Assembly: GCA_964058805.1 (NCBI GenBank)
Contig: CAXKVV010000401.1
Coordinates: 27,655 to 91,654, forward strand
DNA from: Schoenoplectus triqueter
Lineage: Eukaryota; Streptophyta; Magnoliopsida; Poales; Cyperaceae
Length of the DNA stretch: 64,000 nucleotides
Direction: 5' to 3'
Shown: positions 48,082-61,400 of the stretch, one piece after another
Position numbering within the stretch: position 1 is the first letter of the stretch
Layout: the number at the start of each line of letters is the position of its first letter
Program-made: the position numbers and the translations under genes
The notes under the pieces: generated by a model
What the model saw: only the letters and a program-made list of their open reading frames with translations
Databases searched by the model: none
Told to the model about the DNA's origin: nothing

Positions 48082-49364
48082 GATCCTGTGCGACCCTTTT
48101 TCGCGCACCGCCGCCGGGCGATGGGTTCTGCGGAAGAAGGACACGGAGATCCCTCCCGAGCGTGCATCTGATGAGTGTCGGCCGATTCTGCCGTTTAGAA
48201 ATATTTGGATGCACATTCAGGGGGTTTTTAGTGATTGTGAGTTCTTGTAGATTCCGGTGGGCGCAAGCCCCCACCGTTAATTACCCTGGGCTACGAACCT
48301 CGAGGCACATCTGGATCTTTGAAAGAGAGAAGCAAATAGTATAGTTAAGAGATGGGCAAGTGGTCGTCTAAGTTTATAAAAATGGATCTACGGAAGATGA
48401 ACCTACCAACAGACCGGTTCAATCTATGGAAGACAAACCTACAAGCAGATCGGTTTTGTCTTATGGGGGACGAACCTACAAACAGACCGGTTCAGTCCAT
48501 GCCACCTCGAGATGTAACCTTACCAACAGACCAGGTTAATCTCTTCATAGGGGGCTTGAGGTGAGTCTACATACAGACCGACTCGACCTCCGTTGATCTA
48601 GAAGATAAACCTACAAACAGACCGGTTCAATCTTAACTAGTCAACAACCAATCACACAAAATACAACTCGAAGCACTGAGCCGGTTGATCTTGAGGTTGG
48701 TGAATCAGGAGAAGGGTGGCTATGGCCCACGTATTTCTTCTCACTGATCTTCTAGATCATGAATTCGAAGCACTGAGCCGATTCATAAACCTAGGAAACA
48801 CAATTGCACACAATGTCAAACCTGAAGCGCTGGGCCAGTTCAACATTGAGGCATGTGTAAGTGAAGGAACCTACCTACAGAACGGTTCACATTCACTGTT
48901 TTGTGGATGAATCTACCAACAGACCGATTCAATCTCACAGTCTCGGGAAATGAGTCAGGAGACAAACTCATCGACGGACGAGTTCAGTCTTGCCAGCTCA
49001 AATGGTCATGAATTACTTGTTCATGACACCGAGTCATTAAGATGTCACTTTGCTCGGACATCGTAATGTTCTTCTTCTTCAAAGTCGACATATCTCTTCA
49101 TGCTGATGTCGTGGCTTTGGTCAATCTTCAACGAACGTCAAGATGTTCTTGTCTCGACCAATCATTCTACGTGTTGCATTGCTTGTGCAAAATTACTATG
49201 TTGCCCTACACCCCTTGTGTGAACGTATTCAATCATGAGTTACTTGCTCATGGCAGCGAGTCATTAAGATGTCACCTATCTAGGACATCGTAATGTTCTT
49301 CTTCTTCAGAGTCGACATATATCTTCGTGTTAGTGTCGTAGTTCTGGTTATTCTTCATCAAACA

Positions 49365-49686
49365 TCAAGATGTTCTTGTCTCGATGTATCTTCTCAAGTC
49401 GCTATCGAAGCCTTAATCTTCTCATGTCAAGATGTTTTTGTCTCAACGCATCTTCTTCATATTGCTATCAAAGCCTTAATCTTCTCACGTCGAGATGTTC
49501 TTGTCTCAACGTATCTTATTATTCTTCATCAAGTGTCGAGATGTTCTTGTCTCGACGTATCTTCTCCTGTTGCTATCAAAGCCTTAGTCTTCTCACATCA
49601 AGATGTTCTTGTCTCAACACATCTTCTTCATGTTGCTATCAAAGCCTCAATCATCCCACGTCAAGATGTTCTCGTCTTGACTAATC
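49365..49686. repeat. ~62-bp tandem repeats inside the right LTR
   Basis: This is the same array as at 32549-32870, with TCAAGATGTTCTTGTCTC-type unit starts. One difference (TTCTTGTCTC here, TTCGTGTCTC on the left) falls in the first unit. Confidence 0.85.
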
Positions 49687-52600
49687 ACTCTAAATGTCAT
49701 ATTGTGCGTGCAAATATTCATATGTGGCTCTATACTCCTTATATGAGCGTATTTATTCATTTCTAAAATGCACAGAGTCTATTATATAATATCTTTCATT
49801 ATCATAAAGATGCATTTATTATTATTATTATTACTATTATTATTATTATTATTATTATTACAATTATTATATTACTATCATTATTTTTATTTTTTTTTTA
49901 TTATTTTTATTTCTTAAACCCTATTTGTCTATGTAGAAAATTATTTACAAAAATAATAGAACATGGGTAGCTATTAACTTAGAACTTTATTTATATTTTT
50001 TGGGATTTTTTACAATAGCTAGAATAGTAGAATTTTATTTTTATTATTTCTAAACTCTATTTATTCTATAGAAAATCACTTACTAAAATAATAGAAAATA
50101 AAATGGCTATGATTTTTATTTGTATTTTTAAAATGTTCATAATAGCTAAAGTAATAGGATTTTATTATTATATTCTATTATATTGAAATACTATTCATTA
50201 TGTAAGAATCATTTACAAAATTAAAAGGTGGTTAGTTATACTATTTTACCATTATTATTTTTATTATATTTTTTTATTTTTAATATCTATAATAGCTAAA
50301 AAGAAATCATTACTAATATTCTATCCTATTTATTATATTATTCATTATATCTATTTTTATTATTTCTATTTACTATCTATAGAAAAATATAAGATTTTTT
50401 ATTATTACTATTATTAGTTGAAAAATAGCTATAAGAGATGAAATTTATTATGTTTTTACTACAACTATTATTTTTATTTCATTTTATTCATCAAAAGTAT
50501 TTTTATTGTATATTTGTATAGAAATAACAAAAGAAATACAATTCATATTATAAAACTATATTATCATTTTTTATTATAAAAGAAAATGTATTCTTACTAT
50601 TCATTACCATAGTAGTATATTTTGTATATTTTGTGCTATTTATTTATTATTATATTTTTATAGAAGATATCAATATAATTCCTGTTATTATTATATTTTT
50701 TATATATTTTTTTATTTATCAAAGAATATAGCTAATCTCATTATCTATTATAGTATGTTACCATCATCATTATTATTTCATGGAAAATCATTTGAAAAAT
50801 CACTAAAATATATCTAGTTATTATTTATGATTTTTATTTGTATTTTTGGAATTTTTATAGTATTTAAAATGACAAGTAAAATATACAAATATATGAAATG
50901 TCTTTTTGCTTTTAAATTGTTCTAATATGATATTATTTTTTAAAACTAAAATATTATTATACAGAAAAATACTATGGAAAACAAAGAAACTTTAGAAATA
51001 AATTTTAGTTAATTTGGAGTTTAGGAACATTTTTAAATGATTTATTTACTCTTTATTTTTAATATTCTGTTATTTATTGAATTTTGGGTTTAATGAACTG
51101 GGCCGGGATTTATTTTCCTTTTTTATTTGTTTTACTGGGCCGGCATGGAATTGGGCCGCTATTCATTCGCGATTAAATCCTAGATTATTCTGGGCCGTTG
51201 GATGTGTACCAAGATTCGTGCAGATCTTTTATTTAACCCTGTATTTCATTTGGGCCGCCAGATGTGGTTGCGATTTACACTGGATAGATCAAAGGCCCGG
51301 ATTAATTCGCGCTTTAATTTTTTAAAACTTCCGATAGCCTAGCTCCCTTAGATTTGCCTCAATATTCGTGTGACCCTTTGAGATTAGTGTAGAGATCATC
51401 TCCTTCTGTCTCTCTCTCCCGTGCTTTGAGATATGCACTGGATAGGCGATCTTGGTGCTCCGGCGACCTGACCGGAGATCCATCGCCGCCTCTAGCATCG
51501 CCTTGATGTGGAGAGTGTGGTTGTGTATTCTGATCGTATATCAATGCGGTGGATCATCGGTACCACCTCTATTGGTCGAGTCCTGTACCGAACTTCGGTA
51601 CCGAAAGTATCTAACTCGCAATTGGGATATATTTTATCGTTATTCTCCTTAGTTCTCAACTTATTTTACAAATTAAAGCTTTAAACGATATTGATAAAGC
51701 ATCTTGTAGCTGTAATTTCATTTATTTTTCATTTGAATTATCGCGGGGCAGTACTGGAGATCGATGCTAATTGCTAACTACCAGTTATAAGCTATACTCT
51801 CAATTGATTGTCAAGATCGGTTCTTCTCATTATCATAGAGCTAATCGCCTATGTTTTATCAGTTAATTCGAGTGCATAACTCTCTCAATTGACAATACAA
51901 TCGATACTGCTATGCTTATGTTTCATTTTCGCTGATTATTCAAAGTTTCAACTGATTTTATTCAATCAAAGTGGATACCTTTGAACAATCAATTTGAGAA
52001 TATAGAAACTGAGAGACCTATGGTCTTCGATCAGTTAATCATCAGGGTATAATGCTAGGAGATCATATGATCTTCGACTAGCACGTGCTGCCACTCCCAA
52101 TTTTAACCCGTTAATAGCTAAATTCGATCAAGAAAAGGAGAGAAAATAGAATAGAAAGATTCTAAATAGAAAAACGACAAATTAGAAGAGAAATTCAACC
52201 AAAGAAAACAATGAATTTGAATGAAAATAAAAAAGAAATCGCAAAGTATGAATGACAGTACCTGAAATTCATTGAATTGATAAACTATATGCAATTACAT
52301 CTCAAAACTCTCAATTCCTTATTGAATATACTCACCTTTATGCTTTTCTGTAGCTCTAAACTCTTGAATATACTGTTAATGGTGAAAGGGGATTGAGTGT
52401 ATACCAATTCCTCAACACTTGTCAAGGTTAATTGGCCAATTGGCTTCTTTCTCTCTCTCTGGGATTCTTGAGTAGTATATGAATGTTATCTCTTTCTCTC
52501 TGTCGTCTCTTTGTTGCTACTGTCTGGAAGTATATATAGAAATTGAAATTTTGACCGAATTTGACCTTCTCAATTCAATTGGACTTGGTTCATTTCATCA

Positions 52601-54914
52601 CTCACTCAATCTATTTACTCGTATTCTATGGTTCACTGAACCTAGTCTCCCCTGCCTGACTCTTGTGTAACTGCCTAGAGGCAGTTACAACTTCTTCTAA
52701 TTTACAGATTTGCCATTGATCGGCCTCCACACCTCTTCATACTCTTCTAGCTTCTTCTGGACCTTTCTAGACCTCCATTCATCTCTTTATAAGCTGCTTG
52801 AGCACTCCTCTGGATCAATTTTACTGCAGTCGATCAAATTTACACTTATCACTCTTTGCAAGCCTATTATCAAGTTTTAATCTTTCACTTCGACTCCTTG
52901 CCTGTTTCTTCTATCTCAGAGCTTCAACATCATCATTTCAATGTCAGGCAACTCCTCATACATTCTCTTTGTTGATTTGTTAGCCCTAATATAGTGTTTG
53001 ATCTGCTACTTCCCAAGCCGAAGGGTGACTTAGCACATCCCTCACTTTTAACCTTCAATTCTTCTCAATTCTTGTTAAAACACCATCGCCTGGGATCACA
53101 GAAGCCTTCTCAACAATCAATTGCAAGCTTTAAACTTCAATTGGCCGATTTCAAATTTCAACCCGAGGTATTATTCCTTACTATTTCTCTCTCTGTGCTT
53201 TATCAACTTAAAATTTAACTATATGCACATGTTCTCCTTTGCAAGCTACAGCTGAGGCTAGAAGTAATTGACTTGAAGTCCAGCCCCTCATTCGATCTCC
53301 ATTGATGATGCCTTCTATCTCTTCTGTCGCCGAGAGGAAGAAGAAGAAGAGAAAAGGGAGAGAGGGAACAAGCTCTTCACTGCCTGCGCCTGGCGCGTGT
53401 GAGCCAAAGCATAGGAGAAGAAGGGTGCAGAGGCAGAGACCGCAAGAGCCAGGTGCATGCTCTTCTTTTCTTTCTTTTTAAATCTCAGCTAATATTAGTT
53501 CATAGACTTGGTTCTCTGTGCCTTAGGCTCATAAATCTGACTTGTAGGTCCCACTTGTAAGTTTTCTATTCTTAGGCTCACAGGTGTCGTTAGCAACTGA
53601 TTAGTGCATGATTAGGGTTAATTGAACTGACATGGCATGATCTGATTGGCTTGTTATCTTAATCCCCTTCCCTTTTATCTCTGATTATTTATTAATTGCT
53701 GCTGAGGTGGCTGGGTAATGGATTGCCATGTGGCACAGGATTATGTGATGTGGCTTCCTGTGATTGTGCCATGTGGCACAGAGAGGGTGAGGTGGACTTC
53801 CCTGGTTGTGCCGTGTGGCATGTATTGGGGTGAGGTGGACCTGTCATGGCCTGCCACGTGGCATGCTGGTGGGACCCACATGTCAGGTCAGTGTAGTGGT
53901 GGGGCCCACCTGGCTGAGGTGGACCAATGGGGTGCTGACACGTGGCATGAGGTGGCCCAATGAGAAGCTGCCACGTGTCATATCCTCTCTCTTCTCTGAT
54001 TTTGCGTGTATGTGTCTGGGATCCCCAGTTTGCACCCAGATGAGTCTCTGTCCCCAGATTGTACCCAGAACTATTTTGATCAAATCTCAGCCTTTGATTA
54101 ATCCATTTATTCTGCCTTTATTTTCCTTGAATTTATTTTAATAGCTACACTTATCCAAAAATCATGAAAATTTCACCAAAAATCCCTAAAATCATGATGA
54201 TCATCCCTGTAATTTTTAATTCCATTTTTGCCCCTGCTTCTCTGAATTAAAAATTCTTTTATCCATAAAACCCTAATATTCCTTCTGAATTAATCCCTGA
54301 TCTCATTTGTAGCTCAATGTCTCTGCCAATTATCTCTATCTTGCAGAAACCACCCTAACTAAATACCAATTAGACTTATATTGATATTCATTAGGGCTTG
54401 ATTTGATCAAATGCTGACTACTTATCAGCAATTAATACAAATCTAGACTTGGTCAGGTGGTTGCTCCCAGCTTTGGCACCTGATCAGTCTTGTGAAATTG
54501 ACTTTCAATCCCTTAACATGAGGGTGACTTGGTCAAAGAACTGACTACTTATCAGTAATTGACACAAATCAAAGCATGGTTAGGTGGTTGCTCGCAGCTT
54601 TGGCACCAGGTCAGCCTTGAAAGCAAAATCACATTTGGAATTTCTCATGATTAGTTGCATCAAAATGCTAGCTTGGCATTGACATCATTTCATGTAGTAT
54701 AGGGATTATACTGCTTCAGCTCCTTTCTAGGGTTAGCTTCAAAGGCAGATTTCTAGGGTTCAATTCTGACCCTCTTCAATAGGTCACTGAGGTGTGGGGT
54801 CCACCTGTCAGTGAAAATGGTCACATGGTGACTCATCAGATAGGCTGTGCTATTAGACTCATCTGCAAGGGACTGCCAGGTGGGTCCCACTTGTCAGAGA
54901 AAATATAATCAAAT

Positions 54915-54965
54915 GGCTGACCCATCAGGAGATTTTCTCTCTCCTAAATCTCCCGAGGGTCAGCC
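54915..54965 (-). other. Hairpin of promoter module B (right LTR)
   Basis: Outer stem GGCTGACCC/GGGTCAGCC and inner stem GGAGATTT/AAATCTCC as in the left LTR. In element sense it lies just after the TATA box at 54993-55000. Confidence 0.75.
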
Positions 54966-54992
54966 ACTTCAAATGAGCAGAAGGTGGCTGGG

Positions 54993-55000
54993 TATTTATA
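54993..55000 (-). promoter_or_regulatory. TATA box of promoter module B (right LTR)
   Basis: TATAAATACCC on the minus strand. This is the 5' LTR, so this or the upstream box at 55239 would drive the element's RNA. The prediction rests on consensus and on duplication of the whole module. Confidence 0.55.
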
Positions 55001-55161
55001 TCCTTGTTCCATATTTAGGATTTCCTTGTGGGATTAATGCTTAACCTCTGTTCCGGGTTAGTTAGCTTTCTTTAGCAAAATAGGCTAGGTCCATGTCATC
55101 GGAGCTGCTCATAAGGGACTGCCATGTGGGTCCCACTTGTCAGAAAAGATATAATCACATG

Positions 55162-55209
55162 GTGACACCCAAGAGGTCTCCTCTCTCCCTCGATCTTCTT
55201 GGGTGTCAC
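55162..55209 (-). other. Hairpin of promoter module A (right LTR)
   Basis: Perfect 13-bp stem GTGACACCCAAGA/TCTTGGGTGTCAC around a pyrimidine-rich loop, in the 5' LTR that would head the transcript. Confidence 0.8.
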
Positions 55210-55238
55210 TCATGCTGAGTGGATAGAGAATAGCGGGG

Positions 55239-55246
55239 TATTTATA
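55239..55246 (-). promoter_or_regulatory. TATA box of promoter module A (right LTR)
   Basis: TATAAATACCCC on the minus strand, about 195 bp into the 5' LTR in element sense. It is the best candidate core promoter of the element. Confidence 0.6.
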
Positions 55247-55441
55247 CTCTTCACTTCATGCCCAGCATTCCATTGTGGGACTAATGAATTTGTTCCGGGG
55301 TTAGGCAGCGACCTTTCCTGATCAGTGGGCCATCTTTCCACTTCTCTCTCTCTTTCCCCTTTTTCTTATGATTTATCATTATCCATCCATTTATTTTCAT
55401 TTATTTATCTACTCATCCTTGAAATTTTTCAAGGGTAAACA

Positions 55442-55446
55442 CCCAT
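55442..55446. repeat. Target-site duplication CCCAT, right of the 5' LTR
   Basis: The LTR end AAACA is followed by CCCATCATTTTG. It is the same 5-bp sequence as beside the solo LTR, consistent with one original insertion site later duplicated. Confidence 0.9.
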
Positions 55447-58400
55447 CATTTTGTGAAAATTAATGTAATTACTCTTAATTATGCCTATTGTAAGATTGTC
55501 CAATTAACACTTCGATATGAATATCCTACGACACAAAGTTTTCATAAAACATAAGTAAAACACATTAGAAACTACTGTTTAAACAAGTTATTTCAGTTTT
55601 TCAAAATTTTAGGCCGCATAACTACAAATAATTTCGTGCAAATTAATATAATCACTCCTAATTATGCCTATTATAGGATTTCTCCAATTAAATCTTCGAC
55701 ACGAACATTCTATGATGCTAATTTTGCACAAATCATATGAAATATGTGTTAAAAACTGCTGTTTAAACAAGTTGTTTGAGATTTTCAAAATTTTTGGCCG
55801 CCTAGCTACTCATAATTTCGTTAAAATTAATATAATTACTCCTAATTATGCCTATTGTGATGTTCTCCGATTAACACTTCGAAATGAATATCCGACGATA
55901 CTAATTTTTCATAAAACATAAGTAAGATATATTAGAAACTGCTGTTCAAACGAGTTGTTTAAGATTTTTAACATTTTTTACCTCATAACTACACATAATT
56001 TCATGAAAATTAATACAAATACTCCTAACTATGCCTATTAGAAGATTATCCCATTAAAACATCGATATGAACGTTCAACGACACTAATTTTGCGTAAAAA
56101 TTAAGTAAGACGCATTAAAAAGCTGTTTGAAGAAGTTGTTTAATTCTTTTTTAATTTTTGGCTGAATAAATACTCAAAATTTCGTGCAAATTAATAAATT
56201 TACTCCTAATTATGCCTATTGTCAGATTGTCCAATTAACACTTCGATATTAATATCCTACGAGACTAAATTTTCGTAAAACATAAGTAAGATACATTACA
56301 AAGTGCTGTTTAACCAAGTTGTTTAAGGTAATTGTCCATTACTACATATAATTTCGTAAAAAATAATATAATTACTCATAATTATACCTATTAGGAGATT
56401 ATCTAATAAAAACATCGATATGAATATTCTACGACACTAATTTTGCACAAAACATAAGTAAGATGCATTAAAAACAGCTTTTTAAACATGTTGATTGAGC
56501 TTTTAAAATATTTATTCCGCATAACTGCATATAATTTCATGCAAATTAATATAATTACTCCTAATTATGCAAATTATAATACTATCGAATTAAAACATCG
56601 ATATGAATATTTTATGATGCTTATTTTGCACGAAACATAAGTAAGATGCATTATTTAAACAAGTTGTTCGACTTTTTTTAAATTTTGGGCCGCATAAATA
56701 CCCATCATTTTGTGAAAATTAATGTAATTACTCTTAATTATGCCTATTGTAAGATTGTCCAATTAACACTTCGATATGAATATCCTACGACACAAAGTTT
56801 TCATAAAACATAAGTAGAACACATTAGAAACTACTGTTTAAACAAGTTATTTCAGTTTTTCAAAATTTTAGGCCGCATAACTACAAATAATTTCGTGCAA
56901 ATTAATATAATCACTCCTCATTATGCCTATTATAAGATTTCTCCAATTAAATCTTCGACACGAACATTCTATGATGCTAATTTTGCACAAATCATATGGA
57001 ATATGTGTTAAAAACTGCTGTTTAAACAAGTTGTTTGAGATTTTCAAAATTTTTGGCCGCCTAGCTACTCATAATTTCGTTAAAATTAATATAATTACTC
57101 CTAATTATGCCTATTGTGATGTTCTCCGATTAACACTTCGAAATGAATATCCGACGATACTAATTTTTCATAAAACATAAGTAAGATATATTAGAAACTG
57201 CTGTTCAAACGAGTTGTTTAAGATTTTTAACATTTTTTACCTCATAACTACACATAATTTCATGAAAATTAATACAAATACTCCTAACTATGACTATTAG
57301 AAGATTATCCCATTAAAACATCGATATGAACGTTCAACGACACTAATTTTGCGTAAAAATTAAGTAAGACGCATTAAAAAGCTGTTTGAAGAAGTTGTTT
57401 AATTCTTTTTTAATTTTTGGCTGAATAAATACTCAAAATTTCGTGCAAATTAATAAATTTACTCCTAATTATGCCTATTGTCAGATTGTCCAATTAACAC
57501 TTCGATATTAATATCCTACGAGACTAAATTTTCGTAAAACATAAGTAAGATACATTACAAAGTGCTGTTTAACCAAGTTGTTTAAGGTAATTGTCCATTA
57601 CTACATATAATTTCGTAAAAAATAATATAATTACTCATAATTATACCTATTAGGAGATTATCTAATAAAACACATCGATATGAATATTCTACGACACTAA
57701 TTTTGCACAAAACATAAGTAAGATGCATTAAAAACAGCTTTTTAAACATGTTGATTGAGCTTTTAAAATATTTATTCCGCATAACTGCATATAATTTCAT
57801 GCAAATTAATATAATTACTCCTAATTATGCAAATTATAATACTATCGAATTAAAACATCGATATGAATATTTTATGATGCTTATTTTGCACGAAACATAA
57901 GTAAGATGCATTATTTAAACAAGTTGTTCGACTTTTTTTAAATTTTGGGCCGCATAAATACCCATCATTTTGTGAAAATTAATGTAATTACTCTTAATTA
58001 TGCCTATTGTAAGATTGTCCAATTAACACTTCGATATGAATATCCTACGACACAAAGTTTTCATAAAACATAAGTAGAACACATTAGAAACTACTGTTTA
58101 AACAAGTTATTTCAGTTTTTCAAAATTTTAGGCCGCATAACTACAAATAATTTCGTGCAAATTAATATAATCACTCCTAATTATGCCTATTATAGGATTT
58201 CTCCAATTAAATCTTCGACACGAACATTCTATGATGCTAATTTTGCACAAATCATATGGAATATGTGTTAAAAACTGCTGTTTAAACAAGTTGTTTGAGA
58301 TTTTCAAAATTTTTGGCCGCCTAGCTACTCATAATTTCGTTAAAATTAATATAATTACTCCTAATTATGCCTATTGTGATGTTCTCCGATTAACACTTCG

Positions 58401-61400
58401 AAATGAATATCCGACGATACTAATTTTTCATAAAACATAAGTAAGATATATTAGAAACTGCTGTTCAAACGAGTTGTTTAAGATTTTTAACATTTTTTAC
58501 CTCATAACTACACATAATTTCATGAAAATTAATACAAATACTCCTAACTATGCCTATTAGAAGATTATCCCATTAAAACATCGATATGAACGTTCAACGA
58601 CACTAATTTTGCGTAAAAATTAAGTAAGACGCATTAAAAAGCTGTTTGAAGAAGTTGTTTAATTCTTTTTTAATTTTTGGCTGAATAAATACTCAAAATT
58701 TCGTGCAAATTAATAAATTTACTCCTAATTATGCCTATTGTCAGATTGTCCAATTAACACTTCGATATTAATATCCTACGAGACTAAATTTTCGTAAAAC
58801 ATAAGTAAGATACATTACAAAGTGCTGTTTAACCAAGTTGTTTAAGGTAATTGTCCATTACTACATATAATTTCGTAAAAAATAATATAATTACTCATAA
58901 TTATACCTATTAGGAGATTATCTAATAAAACACATCGATATGAATATTCTACGACACTAATTTTGCACAAAACATAAGTAAGATGCATTAAAAACAGCTT
59001 TTTAAACATGTTGATTGAGCTTTTAAAATATTTATTCCGCATAACTGCATATAATTTCATGCAAGTAAATATAATTACTCCTAATTATGCAAATTATAAT
59101 ACTATCGAATTAAAACATCGATATGAATATTTTATGATGCTTATTTTGCACGAAACATAAGTAAGATGCATTATTTAAACAAGTTGTTCGACTTTTTTTA
59201 AATTTTGGGCCGCATAAATACCCATCATTTTGTGAAAATTAATGTAATTACTCTTAATTATGCCTATTGTAAGATTGTCCAATTAACACTTCGATATGAA
59301 TATCCTACGACACAAAGTTTTCATAAAACATAAGTAGAACACATTAGAAACTACTGTTTAAACAAGTTATTTCAGTTTTTCAAAATTTTAGGCCGCATAA
59401 CTACAAATAATTTCGTGCAAATTAATATAATCACTCCTAATTATGCCTATTATAGGATTTCTCCAATTAAATCTTCGACACGAACATTCTATGATGCTAA
59501 TTTTGCACAAATCATATGGAATATGTGTTAAAAACTGCTGTTTAAACAAGTTGTTTGAGATTTTCAAAATTTTTGGCCGCCTAGCTACTCATAATTTCGT
59601 TAAAATTAATATAATTACTCCTAATTATGCCTATTGTGATGTTCTCCGATTAACACTTCGAAATGAATATCCGACGATACTAATTTTTCATAAAACATAA
59701 GTAAGATATATTAGAAACTGCTGTTCAAACGAGTTGTTTAAGATTTTTAACATTTTTTACCTCATAACTACACATAATTTCATGAAAATTAATACAAATA
59801 CTCCTAACTATGCCTATTAGAAGATTATCCCATTAAAACATCGATATGAACGTTCAACGACACTAATTTTGCGTAAAAATTAAGTAAGACGCATTAAAAA
59901 GCTGTTTGAAGAAGTTGTTTAATTCTTTTTTAATTTTTGGCTGAATAAATACTCAAAATTTCGTGCAAATTAATAAATTTACTCCTAATTATGCCTATTG
60001 TCAGATTGTCCAATTAACACTTCGATATTAATATCCTACGAGACTAAATTTTCGTAAAACATAAGTAAGATACATTACAAAGTGCTGTTTAACCAAGTTG
60101 TTTAAGGTAATTGTCCATTACTACATATAATTTCGTAAAAAATAATATAATTACTCATAATTATACCTATTAGGAGATTATCTAATAAAACACATCGATA
60201 TGAATATTCTACGACACTAATTTTGCACAAAACATAAGTAAGATGCATTAAAAACAGCTTTTTAAACATGTTGATTGAGCTTTTAAAATATTTATTCCGC
60301 ATAACTGCATATAATTTCATGCAAATAAATATAATTACTCCTAATTATGCAAATTATAATACTATCGAATTAAAACATCGATATGAATATTTTATGATGC
60401 TTATTTTGCACGAAACATAAGTAAGATGCATTATTTAAACAAGTTGTTCGACTTTTTTTAAATTTTGGGCCGCATAAATACCCATCATTTTGTGAAAATT
60501 AATGTAATTACTCTTAATTATGCCTATTGTAAGATTGTCCAATTAACACTTCGATATGAATATCCTACGACACAAAGTTTTCATAAAACATAAGTAGAAC
60601 ACATTAGAAACTACTGTTTAAACAAGTTATTTCAGTTTTTCAAAATTTTAGGCCGCATAACTACAAATAATTTCGTGCAAATTAATATAATCACTCCTAA
60701 TTATGCCTATTATAGGATTTCTCCAATTAAATCTTCGACACGAACATTCTATGATGCTAATTTTGCACAAATCATATGGAATATGTGTTAAAAACTGCTG
60801 TTTAAACAAGTTGTTTGAGATTTTCAAAATTTTTGGCCGCCTAGCTACTCATAATTTCGTTAAAATTAATATAATTACTCCTAATTATGCCTATTGTGAT
60901 GTTCTCCGATTAACACTTCGAAATGAATATCCGACGATACTAATTTTTCATAAAACATAAGTAAGATATATTAGAAACTGCTGTTCAAACGAGTTGTTTA
61001 AGATTTTTAACATTTTTTACCTCATAACTACACATAATTTCATGAAAATTAATACAAATACTCCTAACTATGCCTATTAGAAGATTATCCCATTAAAACA
61101 TCGATATGAACGTTCAACGACACTAATTTTGCGTAAAAATTAAGTAAGACGCATTAAAAAGCTGTTTGAAGAAGTTGTTTAATTCTTTTTTAATTTTTGG
61201 CTGAATAAATACTCAAAATTTCGTGCAAATTAATAAATTTACTCCTAATTATGCCTATTGTCAGATTGTCCAATTAACACTTCGATATTAATATCCTACG
61301 AGACTAAATTTTCGTAAAACATAAGTAAGATACATTACAAAGTGCTGTTTAACCAAGTTGTTTAAGGTAATTGTCCATTACTACATATAATTTCGTAAAA

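Larger units (their letters stand above)
39211..55441 (-). mobile_element. 3'-truncated Tat-lineage Ty3/Gypsy retrotransposon (5' LTR plus internal region)
   Basis: Read on the minus strand, the element has a complete 5' LTR (55441-48087), a primer-binding site, a short leader of about 140 bp, and one open gag-pro-pol frame. It ends abruptly inside the integrase C-terminal region at about 39211, where satellite DNA begins. The rest of integrase, any 3' region, the polypurine tract and the 3' LTR are absent on this side. It cannot complete a cycle by itself. Lineage is inferred from the two RNase H domains and the CxxHxxxxHxxxxC zinc knuckle typical of plant Tat/Ogre-like elements. It has been duplicated together with flanking satellite (see the solo LTR). 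The element lies in the candidate centromeric HOR, like ATHILA or CRM elements in other plants but from a different lineage. Confidence 0.9.
48087..55441 (-). repeat. 5' LTR (7355 bp) of the truncated element
   Basis: TG...CA ends (plus strand TGTGCGACCC to AAGGGTAAACA); satellite with CCCAT follows on the right. The offset to the left LTR goes from 16825 at the left end to 16811 at the right end through indels of 8, 1, 3 and 2 bp. It has the same layout as the left LTR: U5-side ACAGACCGGTT sub-repeats (about 48390-48640), 62-bp tandem repeats (49365-49686), a TTA run (about 49815-49860) and AT-rich tract to 51070, TGGGCC cluster (from 51099), CACGTG cores (53855, 53939, 53972), and two TATA/hairpin modules (54915-55000 and 55162-55246). 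At over 7 kb it is much longer than usual LTRs of a few hundred to about 5000 bp. Confidence 0.94.

Noticed and set aside
31262..55441. Reading the two LTRs as the ends of one intact retrotransposon
   Set aside because: In-phase satellite (38631-39200) separates the left LTR from the internal region, the solo LTR has its own pair of CCCAT duplications, and the 3' end of pol and the polypurine tract are missing.
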